Positions 35,245 through 43,811 are shown, counted from the first letter of the stretch. The stretch is 64,000 nt of DNA from Aminobacter aganoensis (GCF_014206975.1 NZ_JACHOU010000020.1:21096-85095), one strand, 5' to 3'. Numbers and translations: made by a program. Notes: generated by a model from the letters alone, not told the origin.

Positions 35245-36034
35245 GGGGAAACTCCATATTGAGTTGCCATTCCCAAATGCCGCAAGTCAGGAAGCACCCT
35301 CATTAGTTGCATCGATTTGGGCTCAATTGTGGCAAGCGAGGGATTGAACGCCTCCTATCTTTTCCGCGAAGGCCCGCCCTCGATCCGCTTGGCATATCTC
35401 ACGCAAACTCCCTGTCGGGCCCGCGTGTTGCCGCATGTGCCCTTTGGTCTGAGAGGCGACCGGGACCGGGCCCGAAGGTCTTCGAGCACGTCCATGTGAT
35501 GGAGCGACCCGCCCCACGCTCTGAGGATTGAGGCCTGCCGTCCCTCCCCGCAGGTCTCTCTTCCTGCGGCGCATCGGCGCGCGGTCCCAAACCTCCGCTT
35601 CCAGGCCAGTCCTTAGATCTCCGATACCGCGGAAGCTTCTGTTGACCGTAGGTGCCTTACCTTTACTCGCAGCACAACCGAGCCGGGACAGCGCCTTGTC
35701 GCCGGAACTGACTTGCGACCCAAGTTTCGGCATGCGGGAATTCGCGTCTGTGGGTGCCGACAAAAAACTGCAGCATTGCCCGCCGTTCCTCGCGGTTCTG
35801 CCGCCGCAGCCGTTCAGTTCGAGCTATCAAAGGCGTAGAAAACCAAGCTCGAGGTCGGCGTCCCGCTTGATGAGGCGCGGGCGCCGGCGAGCTCTGAGGC
35901 CTTTTCATCGATTATTGAGTTGGGGGTCTAGGTCGGCATGACAACTCATTGAGATCTCCTCCCGGAGACCATCGTTCAGTTGTCGAAATCTCTCCTTCCG
36001 AAGGTGGCGGACTTTTTGGGTGCTGAAGCCGCTT
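35245..36034. other. Long stretch (about 790 bases) without a recognised gene
   Basis: GC-rich open frames on both strands (for example 35323-35763 minus and 35528-35941 plus) show Arg/Ser/Pro-rich, low-complexity translations with no family resemblance or ribosome-binding site. No IS end, hairpin with T-run or RNA gene was identified. It may be eroded sequence. Confidence 0.4.
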
Positions 36035-36385
36035 TCAGTTCAACCCGCCGGCTCGTTCGAGTTCCCGCCTGGCAATGGCTTGAAATTCCTGCGTTGCCTC
36101 GTGCAATGCGGAATCGATCAGGTACCTGAGCATCGGCCAGTTCGCGGCCTCGGCCTTGGCCTCGTTGAGCTTGTCGATCATGGCAATGATGCGGGCCAGA
36201 TCGGTAGGTTCGTCGCTCATCTCAGACCTCTCCCCGCCGCCTGCGTGACGGGCTCGTCGGTCTACACCGGTGATGTCCGGGGCATCCGCGCCGATGGTCA
36301 TCCGGCTATTTCCCAGGCGTTGGTCGACCGTGACTTCAATCGTTATCGTATCCCCGACGCGGATGTCTCGCGGTTTCTCAGCCAT
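36035..36385 (-). CDS. Hypothetical protein
   Basis: A 116-residue frame with a strong G-rich site before the ATG at 36385. The first half begins AEKPRDIRVGDTITIEVTVD and the second half is a helical, acidic segment (LARIIAMIDKLNEAKAEAAN). A Met at the junction (about residue 56) gives an alternative 61-residue product. I recognise no family. Coding seems likely for the second half at least. Confidence 0.4.
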   Translation of the reverse strand: MAEKPRDIRVGDTITIEVTVDQRLGNSRMTIGADAPDITGVDRRARHAGGGERSEMSDEPTDLARIIAMIDKLNEAKAEAANWPMLRYLIDSALHEATQEFQAIARRELERAGGLN

Positions 36386-36479
36386 CACCCCCCTGCCAAT
36401 CGACAGTTATGCAAACGCCTTAGCCCCGCCTCGCCAGCAATGACATCTTCGCTGTCGCCGCGGCTGCCCGCCCCGGTCG

Positions 36480-36794
36480 ACCGACCTCGGCACCGTGGTT
36501 TACGAGAAGGCCGCCGCCCTGTTCGAAAAGCGCGACTACGACGCGCTGATCGCGCTCTCCAACTCCACCGCCTTCGGCCTGTCGTCAGGCGTCTGCACCA
36601 ACGACTTCCGCCGCATGCAGAAATACATCGCAGGCCTGCAGGTCGGCACCGTGAACATCTGGGAAGTTCCCGGATACCGCATCGAGATGTCGCCCTTCGG
36701 CGGCATCAAGGACTCTGGCAACGGCTACAAGGAAGGCGTCATCGAAGCCATGAAAAGCTTCACCAACGTCAAGACAGTCTCATTGCCCTGGTAA
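36480..36794 (+). pseudogene. Aldehyde dehydrogenase remnant with internal deletion
   Basis: The frame reads [18 protein letters not shown], which in aldehyde dehydrogenases lies about residue 320, directly joined to [18 protein letters not shown] and the true C-terminus ([20 protein letters not shown] ... [14 protein letters not shown]). About 90 residues between them, including the substrate-pocket and EE-x-FGP region, are missing, and the whole N-terminal two-thirds including the catalytic Cys is absent. The C-terminal pattern is closest to phosphonoacetaldehyde/succinate-semialdehyde-type enzymes. A clear gene fossil. Confidence 0.85.
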
Positions 36795-36943
36795 GTTTCA
36801 ACTCCCTCGCCGCTTGGAACAGGTCAACGGGCCTGGTAAAGGGCATTGCCACGCCTCAATCTGAAGTAGAGAACGCGGGACATCTTGCTGCGTTGAGAGA
36901 CCCCGGGACGCTAGCCGACGACAAGCCAATCGCCACGCATTGG

Positions 36944-36978
36944 AAAAGACGCCCGCCACCTCGTGGCGGGCGTCTTTT
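36944..36978. terminator. Perfect bidirectional terminator
   Basis: AAAAGACGCCCGCCAC (36944-36959) pairs perfectly with GTGGCGGGCGTCTTTT (36963-36978) over a CTC loop. It has T-runs in both directions and ends the minus-strand pair 37000-37433 as well as the plus-strand remnant. Confidence 0.9.
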
Positions 36979-36999
36979 CATTTTCAGAAGCGAGTTCTG

Positions 37000-37218
37000 C
37001 TACGCTGGCGGCAGACTGTCTTCTTCTTCATCGTCCGACGCTGGATCGGGAGTATCGTCTTCGTCGCCTTCCGGCTCGTCCGGAGCGACGTCCTCATCCA
37101 TATCGTCATCGTCCAGTTCCGGTCGCGACGGAGCATCGGCCGGCATGTCATCGGGGAGAAACCCCCGCGGTTCGTCCGGATCGTCCTGCAACGGTTCACG
37201 TCCTTGCTGTGAGGTCAT
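37000..37218 (-). CDS. Small, very acidic protein
   Basis: A 72-residue protein with an AAGGA site 8 bases before the ATG. It is almost entirely Asp/Glu/Pro (for example RPELDDDDMDEDVAPDEPEG), so it is probably unfolded or a nucleic-acid-mimic or stress-buffer type protein; no family was recognised. It follows the gene at 37245-37433 on the same strand and ends 22 bases before the terminator at 36978. Confidence 0.6.
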   Translation of the reverse strand: MTSQQGREPLQDDPDEPRGFLPDDMPADAPSRPELDDDDMDEDVAPDEPEGDEDDTPDPASDDEEEDSLPPA

Positions 37219-37244
37219 CTTGTTTTCCTTCGAGATGGAAGTGG

Positions 37245-37433
37245 CTACTTGCGATTGCCGCCGCCGCTGCCGCTCCCGCCGGCGCGCTTGTCGTCCTCTT
37301 TTCCTTTGCCGCTGGACGACGACCCGGTGCCGCTCGACTTCTGCTTTTCGTCCCTACCGGCGTTTTTGTGGCTTTGCTCTCCGGCCTTGCGATGCTGCTC
37401 GCTGCTGCCGCCTTGGGTGCCTTGATTGGCCAT
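37245..37433 (-). CDS. Small hydrophilin-like protein
   Basis: A 62-residue Gly/Ser/Lys/Gln-rich protein (MANQGTQGGSSEQHRKAGEQ, ending SGSGGGNRK) with AAAGGA 8 bases before the ATG. The composition is that of stress-protective hydrophilins (compare con-10/KGG-type proteins), although no exact family match is claimed. A stress-type promoter lies upstream and the acidic-protein gene is probably co-transcribed. Confidence 0.65.
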   Translation of the reverse strand: MANQGTQGGSSEQHRKAGEQSHKNAGRDEKQKSSGTGSSSSGKGKEDDKRAGGSGSGGGNRK

Positions 37434-37486
37434 GACATTGGTCCTTTAAGTTCCAGTGCCGGCGGGTTTGCCGACGCCTGCGAACC

Positions 37487-37511
37487 AACCTGTTTGCCGA
37501 TCAAAGGTTCC
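37487..37511 (-). promoter_or_regulatory. EcfG/RpoE2-type general stress promoter
   Basis: On the minus strand GGAAC (37511-37507), a 16-base spacer and GGTT (37490-37487), ending 53 bases before the hydrophilin-like gene. Confidence 0.65.
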
Positions 37512-37549
37512 GACCCAAAGAAAAACGTGATCGATAGCATTAACCTAGA

Positions 37550-37586
37550 TACGTCTTTTTACATAGCAGTACGTCTTTTTACATAG
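37550..37586. repeat. 17-bp direct repeat with 20-bp period
   Basis: TACGTCTTTTTACATAG occurs at 37550-37566 and again at 37570-37586, separated by CAG. It lies in an AT-rich stretch between the divergent genes at 37433 and 37731 and could be a regulator-binding site, or a recent slippage duplication. Confidence 0.75.
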
Positions 37587-37730
37587 ATATCAGCGGAATA
37601 TTCTTTTATTATTTGCAATCCATGATGCGTTGATATTTGTAGAATCTAGCAATACGATCAACTAACAAGGGCATCGTCGGCTGCAAGCGTTCACCGGTGC
37701 TTCCGCCCAGACAACATGGAGGAGGAAGCC

Positions 37731-37955
37731 ATGACGCTTTCAATCTCAGCTTTCGAATTCGATATCGCGAAAAGCATCATTGTCGAAGCGGCCACCTCAA
37801 ATCCCGATAAAGACAATTCCTGGCTGCGTAGCCAGGCACAGATGACCTTGGAAGAGATGTGTCCCGGGACAAAGGTGACTGGGGAACAGATTAACGCTTT
37901 GATCACAGCTGCAATCAAAGCCAGGGGCCGCACCACCGCTGCATTGGTTGATTAG
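37731..37955 (+). CDS. Small hypothetical protein
   Basis: A 74-residue protein starting at the ATG at 37731, 5 bases after GGAGGA. The sequence (MTLSISAFEFDIAKSIIVEA, later SQAQMTLEEMCPGTKVTGEQ) has no recognised family; it looks like a compact helical protein. The longer version from 37716 lacks a ribosome-binding site. It overlaps the convergent 55-residue gene by 4 bases. Confidence 0.55.
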   Translation: MTLSISAFEFDIAKSIIVEAATSNPDKDNSWLRSQAQMTLEEMCPGTKVTGEQINALITAAIKARGRTTAALVD

Positions 37956-38119
37956 CGTTTCTTAGCTAGAAATCGAGCTTCTCTTACGAGAGTCGGCCAT
38001 TCATGCCCCAGATCCGCAACAAGCTTCCGAGCTTGATCTTCAGTGATACCGGTTTCTTTCATCAAGCGTCGTATCGTCAAGTCCGCAATTTTTTGCTGTT
38101 CACGAGGTTGGTCGGGCAT
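37952..38119 (-). CDS. 55-residue helical protein, unannotated size class
   Basis: A short gene with GGAG five bases before the ATG at 38119. The product starts MPDQPREQQKIADLTIRRLM and continues with ETGITEDQARKLVADLGHEW and a basic tail. It has the feel of a UBA- or helix-hairpin-like fold, but no family was recognised. The good ribosome-binding site and the sensible residue mix support it. Confidence 0.6.
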   Translation of the reverse strand: MPDQPREQQKIADLTIRRLMKETGITEDQARKLVADLGHEWPTLVREARFLAKKR

Positions 38120-38518
38120 AGGATCTCCAGTTGTGCTCCTGTTGGGAACATGGGATTGGCGCGGCTAGCCGCAGACTCGTCACCAGAGCTATCCGGCAAC
38201 CGTTTCACCGCTCACAGGTTCCGCTTTTAGGGAAACAATCTGCCTTTGTGCCATCGGCCAAATAGAAAAGCCCGCCGTATTACTACGACGGGCTCAGCTT
38301 GGAGGTGTGCTGAAGGAGGAGCTCAGGGGGATCTGTATTCCTTCAACGCGCTTCAGACTGATCTAAAAGCCGCTAACACGAGGTAAAAGATGACTCGTGT
38401 TGCATAGACTTGAGAAACTTTCGCATGATCGCCAGATGCCACGATGGCGAAACCGCCAAGCCTATTGCAATATCAACGGCAGGAGCGATTACGTTCTGCG
38501 AAATCATGGGGTAAGCTA
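38120..38518. other. Intergenic stretch upstream of the MucR-type gene
   Basis: About 400 bases. An imperfect hairpin lies at 38267-38292 (AGCCCGCCGT ... ACGACGGGCT), with a T-run only on the minus strand. Upstream of the MucR-type gene the sequence turns AT-richer (38340-38420). No gene was recognised. Confidence 0.4.
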
Positions 38519-38968
38519 ATGACCGAACCATTGCCGAAGCCGACCGGCCAGTTCGTTGAGCTAACTGCAGATCTGGTCGCTGCCTATGTTTCTAACAATC
38601 CGGTGCCGCCTGCGGAACTTCCAGAGCTGATTGCCCAAGTTTACACTAGCATTAGCAGCCTGAGCGCGCCGACAGAGGAGGTTGCAGTGCGGCCGAAGCC
38701 GCATATTCCGATTAAAAAGACCGTCACCCCCGAATATCTGATCAGCCTGGAAGACGGGAAACAGTATCGGCTACTTAAGCGCCATTTGGCGGGTGCTGGT
38801 CTGACGCCTGATGAGTATCGCATGAAGTGGTCGCTTCCAACCGACTATCCGATGGTAGCGCCTGCGTACACTGCCAAGCGGTCTGAACTGGCCAAGAAAC
38901 TGGGCCTCGGGCGCAAACCCCTGGCGAGGACGCCTGCCAAACAACGAAATGGTAAGGCAAAGACTTAA
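38519..38968 (+). CDS. MucR/Ros-type transcriptional regulator lacking the zinc Cys
   Basis: A 149-residue protein with the MucR/Ros layout: FVELTADLVAAYVSNNPVP at the N-terminus and the C-terminal DNA-binding block YLISLEDGKQYRLLKRHLAG, GLTPDEYRMKWSLPTDYPMV, AKRSELAKKLGLGR. In typical Ros/MucR the motif reads IVCLEDG with a zinc-binding Cys; here it is Ser, and the second His region is also changed. Such zinc-free variants are known among Mesorhizobium loti MucR homologs. Start at 38519 gives the usual N-terminus; a frame from 38444 is an unlikely extension. Confidence 0.85.
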   Translation: MTEPLPKPTGQFVELTADLVAAYVSNNPVPPAELPELIAQVYTSISSLSAPTEEVAVRPKPHIPIKKTVTPEYLISLEDGKQYRLLKRHLAGAGLTPDEYRMKWSLPTDYPMVAPAYTAKRSELAKKLGLGRKPLARTPAKQRNGKAKT

Positions 38969-39000
38969 CAAGGCTACCTTACGGCGGTGATGGCCAGCGG

Positions 39001-41148
39001 GTGCCGGCTTCTTCACACCAACCAAGCGAGGCCGTTGCGAACGAAACGGAAACGATGCTTCATGATCGCATGAACATCGCCATTCGTGATTCGGCACCGG
39101 AGCCCGATTATCTCTCAAGGTTGAACGTCGGCCAGCGCGCCGCTGTCATGCATGGCGATGGTTGTTCCGCAAGGCCCCTGCTCATCGTTGCCGGTGCCGG
39201 ATCGGGCAAGACAAACACCCTCGCTCACCGGGTTGCCCATCTCATCGTCCGCGGCGCCGATCCCCGCCGCATTCTACTGATGACCTTCTCCCGCCGCGCC
39301 GCCGCAGAGATGACCAAGCGCGTCGAGCGCATCGCCGCCGATGTGTTGAAGGAGCGCGCGGGGAGCCTGCTGGAAGGACTGAGCTGGGCCGGCACGTTCC
39401 ATTCCGTCGGCGCCAGGCTGCTCAGGGACTATGCGCTGGATATCGGGCTTGAGCCCGCCTTCACCATCCATGACCGGGAAGACTCCGCCGATCTGATGAA
39501 CCTGGTTCGCCACGAGCTCGAATACTCCGAGACGGAGCACCGCTTTCCCACCAAGGCGACCTGCCTTGCGATCTATTCCCGCGTCGTCAATTCCCAGGAT
39601 GCGATCGAGGCCGTGCTGGGCAGTGCCTTTCCCTGGTGTATCGGCTGGAGCGACGAGCTCAAGCGCCTGTTCGGCGCCTATGTCGAGGCCAAGCAAGCCC
39701 AGAACGTCGTCGATTACGACGACCTTTTGCTCTACTGGTCACAGCTGGCCGCCGAGCCGGAGATCGCGGCGCATCTTGCTTCGCGTTTCGACCATATCCT
39801 TGTCGACGAATACCAGGACACCAACAGGCTGCAGGCGGCGATCCTGACTGCGATCAAGCCCGACGGCCGCGGCCTGACGGTGGTGGGCGACGACGCCCAG
39901 TCGATCTATTCGTTCCGCGCCGCCGAAGTGCGCAACATCCTCGACTTCCCCACCCTGTTTGCCGAACCTGCCGACGTGGTCACGCTCGACCAGAACTATC
40001 GCTCGACGGATGCCATCCTCAACGCCGCCAATGCCGTCATCGGCGAGGCCTCGGAGCGTTTCACCAAGAATCTCTGGACCGAACGTGCGTCGCTGGAAAA
40101 GCCTCTCATCGTGACCGTGCCCGACGAAGCCGAACAGGCAAGCTATGTCTGCGACGAGGTGCTCAAGGAGCGCGAGGCGGGCACGCTGTTGAAAGAGCAG
40201 GCGGTGCTGTTTCGCGCAGCTCACCATGCAGGGCCACTCGAGGTCGAACTCACCCGGCGCAACATCCCCTTCGTCAAATTCGGCGGACTGAAGTTTCTAG
40301 ATGCTGCTCATGTCAAGGACTTGCTGGCGGTGCTGCGCTTCGCCCAGAACCCGCGCGACCGCATCGCCGGCTTCAGAGTGATGCAGCTGATGCCCGGCAT
40401 TGGCCCGTCATCGGCGGCAAACGCGATCGAAAGCATGGAGCAGTCGCTCGACCTGGAGATGGGCCTAGCAAGGTTCGTGCCGCCGGCCCGGGCAGCAAGC
40501 GACTGGCCCGGCTTCATTGACCTGTTTTGCGAACTCAGGCGCGGGCCCGGCTGGCCAGCCGAGATGGAGCGGGCGCGGCTCTGGTACGAGCCGCATCTTG
40601 AGCGCAAGCATGAGGATGCGACGACACGAAAGGCCGACCTTCTCCAGCTGGAACAAATCGCCTCGGCATATCCCAGTCGCGAGCGCTTCCTTACTGAGCT
40701 GACACTCGATCCGCCATCGGCTACTAGCGACGAGGCTGGGCCGCCGTATCTTGACGAGGACTATCTCATCCTGTCCACGATCCATTCGGCCAAGGGCCAG
40801 GAGTGGACCAAAGTGTTCGTTCTCAATGCGGTGGACGGCTGCATGCCGATCGACCTGAGCGCTGGCGAGCACAAGGAGCTGGAGGAAGAGCGCCGGCTGC
40901 TCTATGTCGCGATGACACGGGCCAAGGATTCACTCCATTTGATCACGCCGCAGCGTTTCTTCTCCTCCGGTCAGATGGCGCGCGGCGACAGGCATGTCTA
41001 TGCCTCGCGCACCCGTTTCATCCCAGCGCATCTTCTGGAGCACTTCAAGGCCACGTCCTGGACAAGTCAGTCGTTCCGCCAAGACAAAGCGGCACGGCCG
41101 CGCAGCTCGGTCGACATCAAGGGCAAGATGCGGTCAATGTGGAAATAG
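39001..41148 (+). CDS. UvrD/Rep-family ATP-dependent DNA helicase
   Basis: A 715-residue superfamily 1A helicase. Motifs in order: Walker A VAGAGSGKTNTL, TFSRRAAAEM (Ia), LVDEYQDTNRLQ (Walker B), VVGDDAQSIYSFRAA (III), the NYRS region, and STIHSAKGQEW plus YVAMTRAKD (V/VI). Such enzymes unwind DNA 3' to 5' in repair or to displace proteins. The GTG at 39001 gives the longest form; the ATG at 39055 is just as likely. Helicases of this type often lie near ku/ligD genes in rhizobia, and those genes lie 9 kb downstream here. A terminator follows at once. Confidence 0.9.
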   Translation: MPASSHQPSEAVANETETMLHDRMNIAIRDSAPEPDYLSRLNVGQRAAVMHGDGCSARPLLIVAGAGSGKTNTLAHRVAHLIVRGADPRRILLMTFSRRAAAEMTKRVERIAADVLKERAGSLLEGLSWAGTFHSVGARLLRDYALDIGLEPAFTIHDREDSADLMNLVRHELEYSETEHRFPTKATCLAIYSRVVNSQDAIEAVLGSAFPWCIGWSDELKRLFGAYVEAKQAQNVVDYDDLLLYWSQLAAEPEIAAHLASRFDHILVDEYQDTNRLQAAILTAIKPDGRGLTVVGDDAQSIYSFRAAEVRNILDFPTLFAEPADVVTLDQNYRSTDAILNAANAVIGEASERFTKNLWTERASLEKPLIVTVPDEAEQASYVCDEVLKEREAGTLLKEQAVLFRAAHHAGPLEVELTRRNIPFVKFGGLKFLDAAHVKDLLAVLRFAQNPRDRIAGFRVMQLMPGIGPSSAANAIESMEQSLDLEMGLARFVPPARAASDWPGFIDLFCELRRGPGWPAEMERARLWYEPHLERKHEDATTRKADLLQLEQIASAYPSRERFLTELTLDPPSATSDEAGPPYLDEDYLILSTIHSAKGQEWTKVFVLNAVDGCMPIDLSAGEHKELEEERRLLYVAMTRAKDSLHLITPQRFFSSGQMARGDRHVYASRTRFIPAHLLEHFKATSWTSQSFRQDKAARPRSSVDIKGKMRSMWK

Positions 41149-41171
41149 CTCGCCGCGAGGAGCTGTTTTTT
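41147..41171 (+). terminator. Terminator of the helicase gene
   Basis: A short hairpin AGCTC ... GAGCT (41147-41151 with 41160-41164) overlaps the helicase stop region and is followed by GTTTTTT. Confidence 0.6.
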
Positions 41172-41419
41172 GCTGGCAGTCCACTTCCTTCTAATCGAAT
41201 AGCTGCCGAATCCCGGGCGAAAACAAGGTTGCAGTTCCACTGCAGCCTCTCCTTCGCCAACCATACCAGGGCTGAGGAGTGATGGGACATTGCGCCACGG
41301 CACAGAAATCGGGGGCGGCATTACCGACCTGGTCACCTGCCGGCCACCCTAAGGAACTGACCACGACATGTTGCATTGATCTAGCTCCAACTCCCTCGAT
41401 CGCTAGGAGGTACTTCGCT

Positions 41420-41710
41420 ATGAACGGTTTGTTGGGGCTCGATACCTTGGGACGATCTGGTGACGGACTAGGCGAGAAGTTCAAGCTATTGCTCCATGCA
41501 GCAGCACGCGATGCGCAACGTGCGGCGACTATGAAACGCCTAGGTGAAACAAGTTCCTTACAAGTCGCCCCTGGTGTGGAATTGGGCCTGACGGCCGACG
41601 ACGATAGCCGCCCCAGAGACCCGCGAATGCCCGCCCAAGGAACCGACCTGCCCCCTCTGCCGGGGGCTGAGCCAGACTGTGGCATTCCACTCCAACGCGC
41701 GAAATCATGA
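41420..41710 (+). CDS. Small hypothetical protein
   Basis: A 96-residue frame with AGGAGG 9 bases before the ATG. The product starts MNGLLGLDTLGRSGDGLGEK, continues FKLLLHAAARDAQRAATMKR, and ends in a proline-rich tail with no recognised family. The start region looks coding; the C-terminal half is less convincing. Confidence 0.35.
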   Translation: MNGLLGLDTLGRSGDGLGEKFKLLLHAAARDAQRAATMKRLGETSSLQVAPGVELGLTADDDSRPRDPRMPAQGTDLPPLPGAEPDCGIPLQRAKS

Positions 41711-42036
41711 AAAAGGCGTGGAAAATGTCGGGCGGCTGCTCGTAACTGGCTGGCCTCAAGCGTCTCGCGCCTCCAGCCGCCAAGGCGCAGAGCCCTATGC
41801 CACGAGCGATCTGGCATTGGCCGAGGATCGCGACGTACAGGAAGGAAGAAGTCGCCAATGCCGGAAGGGCGCTCGCGATCGCGGCCATCGAACTGCGGCG
41901 TGGTGAATACCCCTTGGCTGATGCGGGACGTTCGGTTCCAAGGCCCAAATGACATAAAGCCGCCGTTCCACATTTCCGTTGTCCGGCAACAGCCCTCGGT
42001 CTGGATAGCCATTCTGTTCTCGGTTGGGAAGCTCCG
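41711..42036. other. Intergenic stretch without a recognised gene
   Basis: About 325 bases. A minus-strand frame (41529-41948) is open but lacks a ribosome-binding site and family resemblance. Confidence 0.35.
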
Positions 42037-42168
42037 ATGCAATCACGCCTCTATATCGTGCTGACAGTTTCGGCGATCGCAGTCGTGAGTTTCCTGATCC
42101 TCGGCCTGCCGAACCCTCTGCTTGAGACTCGTGGCGAAAGCCGCACCATTAGCCAGATAGCGGACTGA
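42037..42168 (+). CDS. 43-residue single-helix membrane protein
   Basis: A short gene with a weak GGAAG site. The product starts MQSRLYIVLTVSAIAVVSFL, a near-perfect membrane helix preceded by one Arg, and ends in a polar segment (LETRGESRTISQIAD). Plausible as a small membrane protein; no family was recognised. Confidence 0.45.
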   Translation: MQSRLYIVLTVSAIAVVSFLILGLPNPLLETRGESRTISQIAD

Positions 42169-42422
42169 TCCGACTCAAGAACATTTGCTGCCGCCACCAC
42201 CTTGCGACGTCCTGTCGGCCTCCGCCGATTTAGTGATCGCTTGCGCGGAACCGCCGGGCTCCGCAGCGGTTACGGAACAGCACGACAACCAAATGCAAGT
42301 CAGCCACAAGATGGTCGACCAATCGCCCATTCGAAGCAGCGAAATGGGACGACAGCAGGACTTGCGACGCTCTCATTGGGACCCGGGTGACGGGCTTTTC
42401 CCGATCATTGGAGTTCCTATCG

Positions 42423-42740
42423 ATGCTCATCAATGGAAAAGCGGTCAATCTGGATGAACCGGCGACGTTTTACGAAGACCGTTTCAATCACGGCACATAC
42501 TTCTCGCATTTAGCACAAGCGATCAGCCATGCCGTCGCCACCTCATCGTCACAGCAGATGCACGCGGCCAGCATCGTCACCCAGTCGGGCGAGCAGTTCG
42601 GCTGGACCGAAATCAGCCTGCTGCACGATCATCTTCGCAATGATGCCGCCAGGCCCGACCGAAGCGCCCACGAATCCCTGTCAACGGGAACCACGGCCTG
42701 CCCGAGGGAATCTGGGTCCGGGCGAGGCGGCGACGGGTAA
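42423..42740 (+). CDS. Small hypothetical protein upstream of DUF427
   Basis: A 105-residue frame with GGAG 9 bases before the ATG at 42423. The start reads MLINGKAVNLDEPATFYEDR and continues FNHGTYFSHLAQAISHAVAT, which look coding; the last third is low in structure. No family was recognised. It ends 22 bases before the DUF427 gene and may be co-transcribed. Confidence 0.45.
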   Translation: MLINGKAVNLDEPATFYEDRFNHGTYFSHLAQAISHAVATSSSQQMHAASIVTQSGEQFGWTEISLLHDHLRNDAARPDRSAHESLSTGTTACPRESGSGRGGDG

Positions 42741-42762
42741 GGGTCAGCAATTGGAGGCCATC

Positions 42763-43146
42763 ATGCAAGCCGGAACCGAAGAGCTAAAGATCAGGACCTT
42801 CGATGGAACCGTGAACGTCACCTTTTCCGGTGCCGTCATTGCGTCCACGACTAGGGCGCGGGTAGTCTGCGTCGAAGGCGAGCCTGACGTGTTCTACATT
42901 CCGTTCGAAGACATCTATTTTGAGATGCTGCGGGCCATGGACAAGACCGTTCATCGGCCTGATTGGGGCGTGGCGCAGTTCTGGAGCGTGTCTGCCGTCG
43001 GCGAAGCGGCCGACGATTTCATGTGGGCCTATCTGGCGCCCGAGCCGGTGGCAGCCGCTGTGGCGAACCACGGCGCATTCAACCCGGAAATCGCAAGGAT
43101 TTCGGCAGTGCCAGCCGGACACGGCATTCACTCGACCGACAACTAG
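42763..43146 (+). CDS. DUF427 protein
   Basis: A 127-residue protein starting at ATG 42763 behind TTGGAGG. It shows the DUF427 beta-fold pattern: FDGTVNVTFSGAVIASTTRA, then EPDVFYIPFEDIYFE and a C-terminal FMWAYLAPEP with conserved Trp and Pro. DUF427 proteins are of unknown function and are common in Actinobacteria and rhizobia. No stress promoter was found ahead. Confidence 0.8.
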   Translation: MQAGTEELKIRTFDGTVNVTFSGAVIASTTRARVVCVEGEPDVFYIPFEDIYFEMLRAMDKTVHRPDWGVAQFWSVSAVGEAADDFMWAYLAPEPVAAAVANHGAFNPEIARISAVPAGHGIHSTDN

Positions 43147-43438
43147 CAACCGACAACGGCCGGCAAAACAAACACACCGACAAGCGCAAGGCTGAGCGTG
43201 TCGAGGAGGTTTAAAAGGATCGCGGCAGAGACGGGCCTTGGCACGAACAAGGGTTCCGGCTGTGGCAAAAATTCGGCTTAGGTGTGCTGAGCCGGCCCGC
43301 TTTGGCGGACCCCGCCTGCCTTCGCCTGCCGATCCCGTCACCCCACCAGATTCATGGGAACGAGGCGTGGCAAAACCTGTGCCACGCCCCGTCATGGACC
43401 GAAACGGTCGCTGAAGTCGTTACCCCTCTCCTGCCGCA

Positions 43439-43777
43439 TTACCAGTAGGGCTGAGCGCCGTAATGATCGTAAATACGCCGGTTGTTCTCCTCCGACCAAT
43501 CATATCCGTCCCCGTTATAGGTCGGCGCTCCGTCGATTTGCTCTCTGGTGATATCAACCTGAAACCCGCCAAGGTCCTCGTTGTAGGTCAGCTTGTTCCA
43601 CGGCAAAGGATAACGGTCCTGCGCCATGCCGAGAAAGCCGCCGAAACTCAGCACAGCATGCGCCACACGGCCGTCAACCTTCTCAAGGATCAAGCGTTCA
43701 ACCTCTCCGATATGAGCGCCATCGGGTCCGTAAACTTCGGTTCCAATAACCTTGTCGCTTTCGATGAGATTGTTCAT
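43439..43777 (-). CDS. PRC-barrel domain protein (copy 2)
   Basis: A 112-residue PRC-barrel protein, a close paralog of the one at 24965-25306 (shared DKVIGTEVYGPDGAHIGEVE pattern, VLSFGGFLGM, and the ending YDHYGAQPYW). Start at 43777 with GGAG ahead. An exact stress promoter lies 34 bases upstream. The two copies are probably a duplication under the same type of control. Confidence 0.85.
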   Translation of the reverse strand: MNNLIESDKVIGTEVYGPDGAHIGEVERLILEKVDGRVAHAVLSFGGFLGMAQDRYPLPWNKLTYNEDLGGFQVDITREQIDGAPTYNGDGYDWSEENNRRIYDHYGAQPYW

Positions 43778-43811
43778 TTAGGTCTCCTGGGGTTCAGGGC
43801 ATCTAAAGGCC

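Noticed and set aside
38267..38292. Hairpin as a terminator before the MucR-type gene
   Set aside because: Imperfect stem, T-run only on the minus strand, and no minus-strand gene upstream that it could end.
41191..42042. 283-residue minus-strand frame
   Set aside because: Arg/Ser/Pro-rich translation without motifs, overlapping two better small plus-strand genes.
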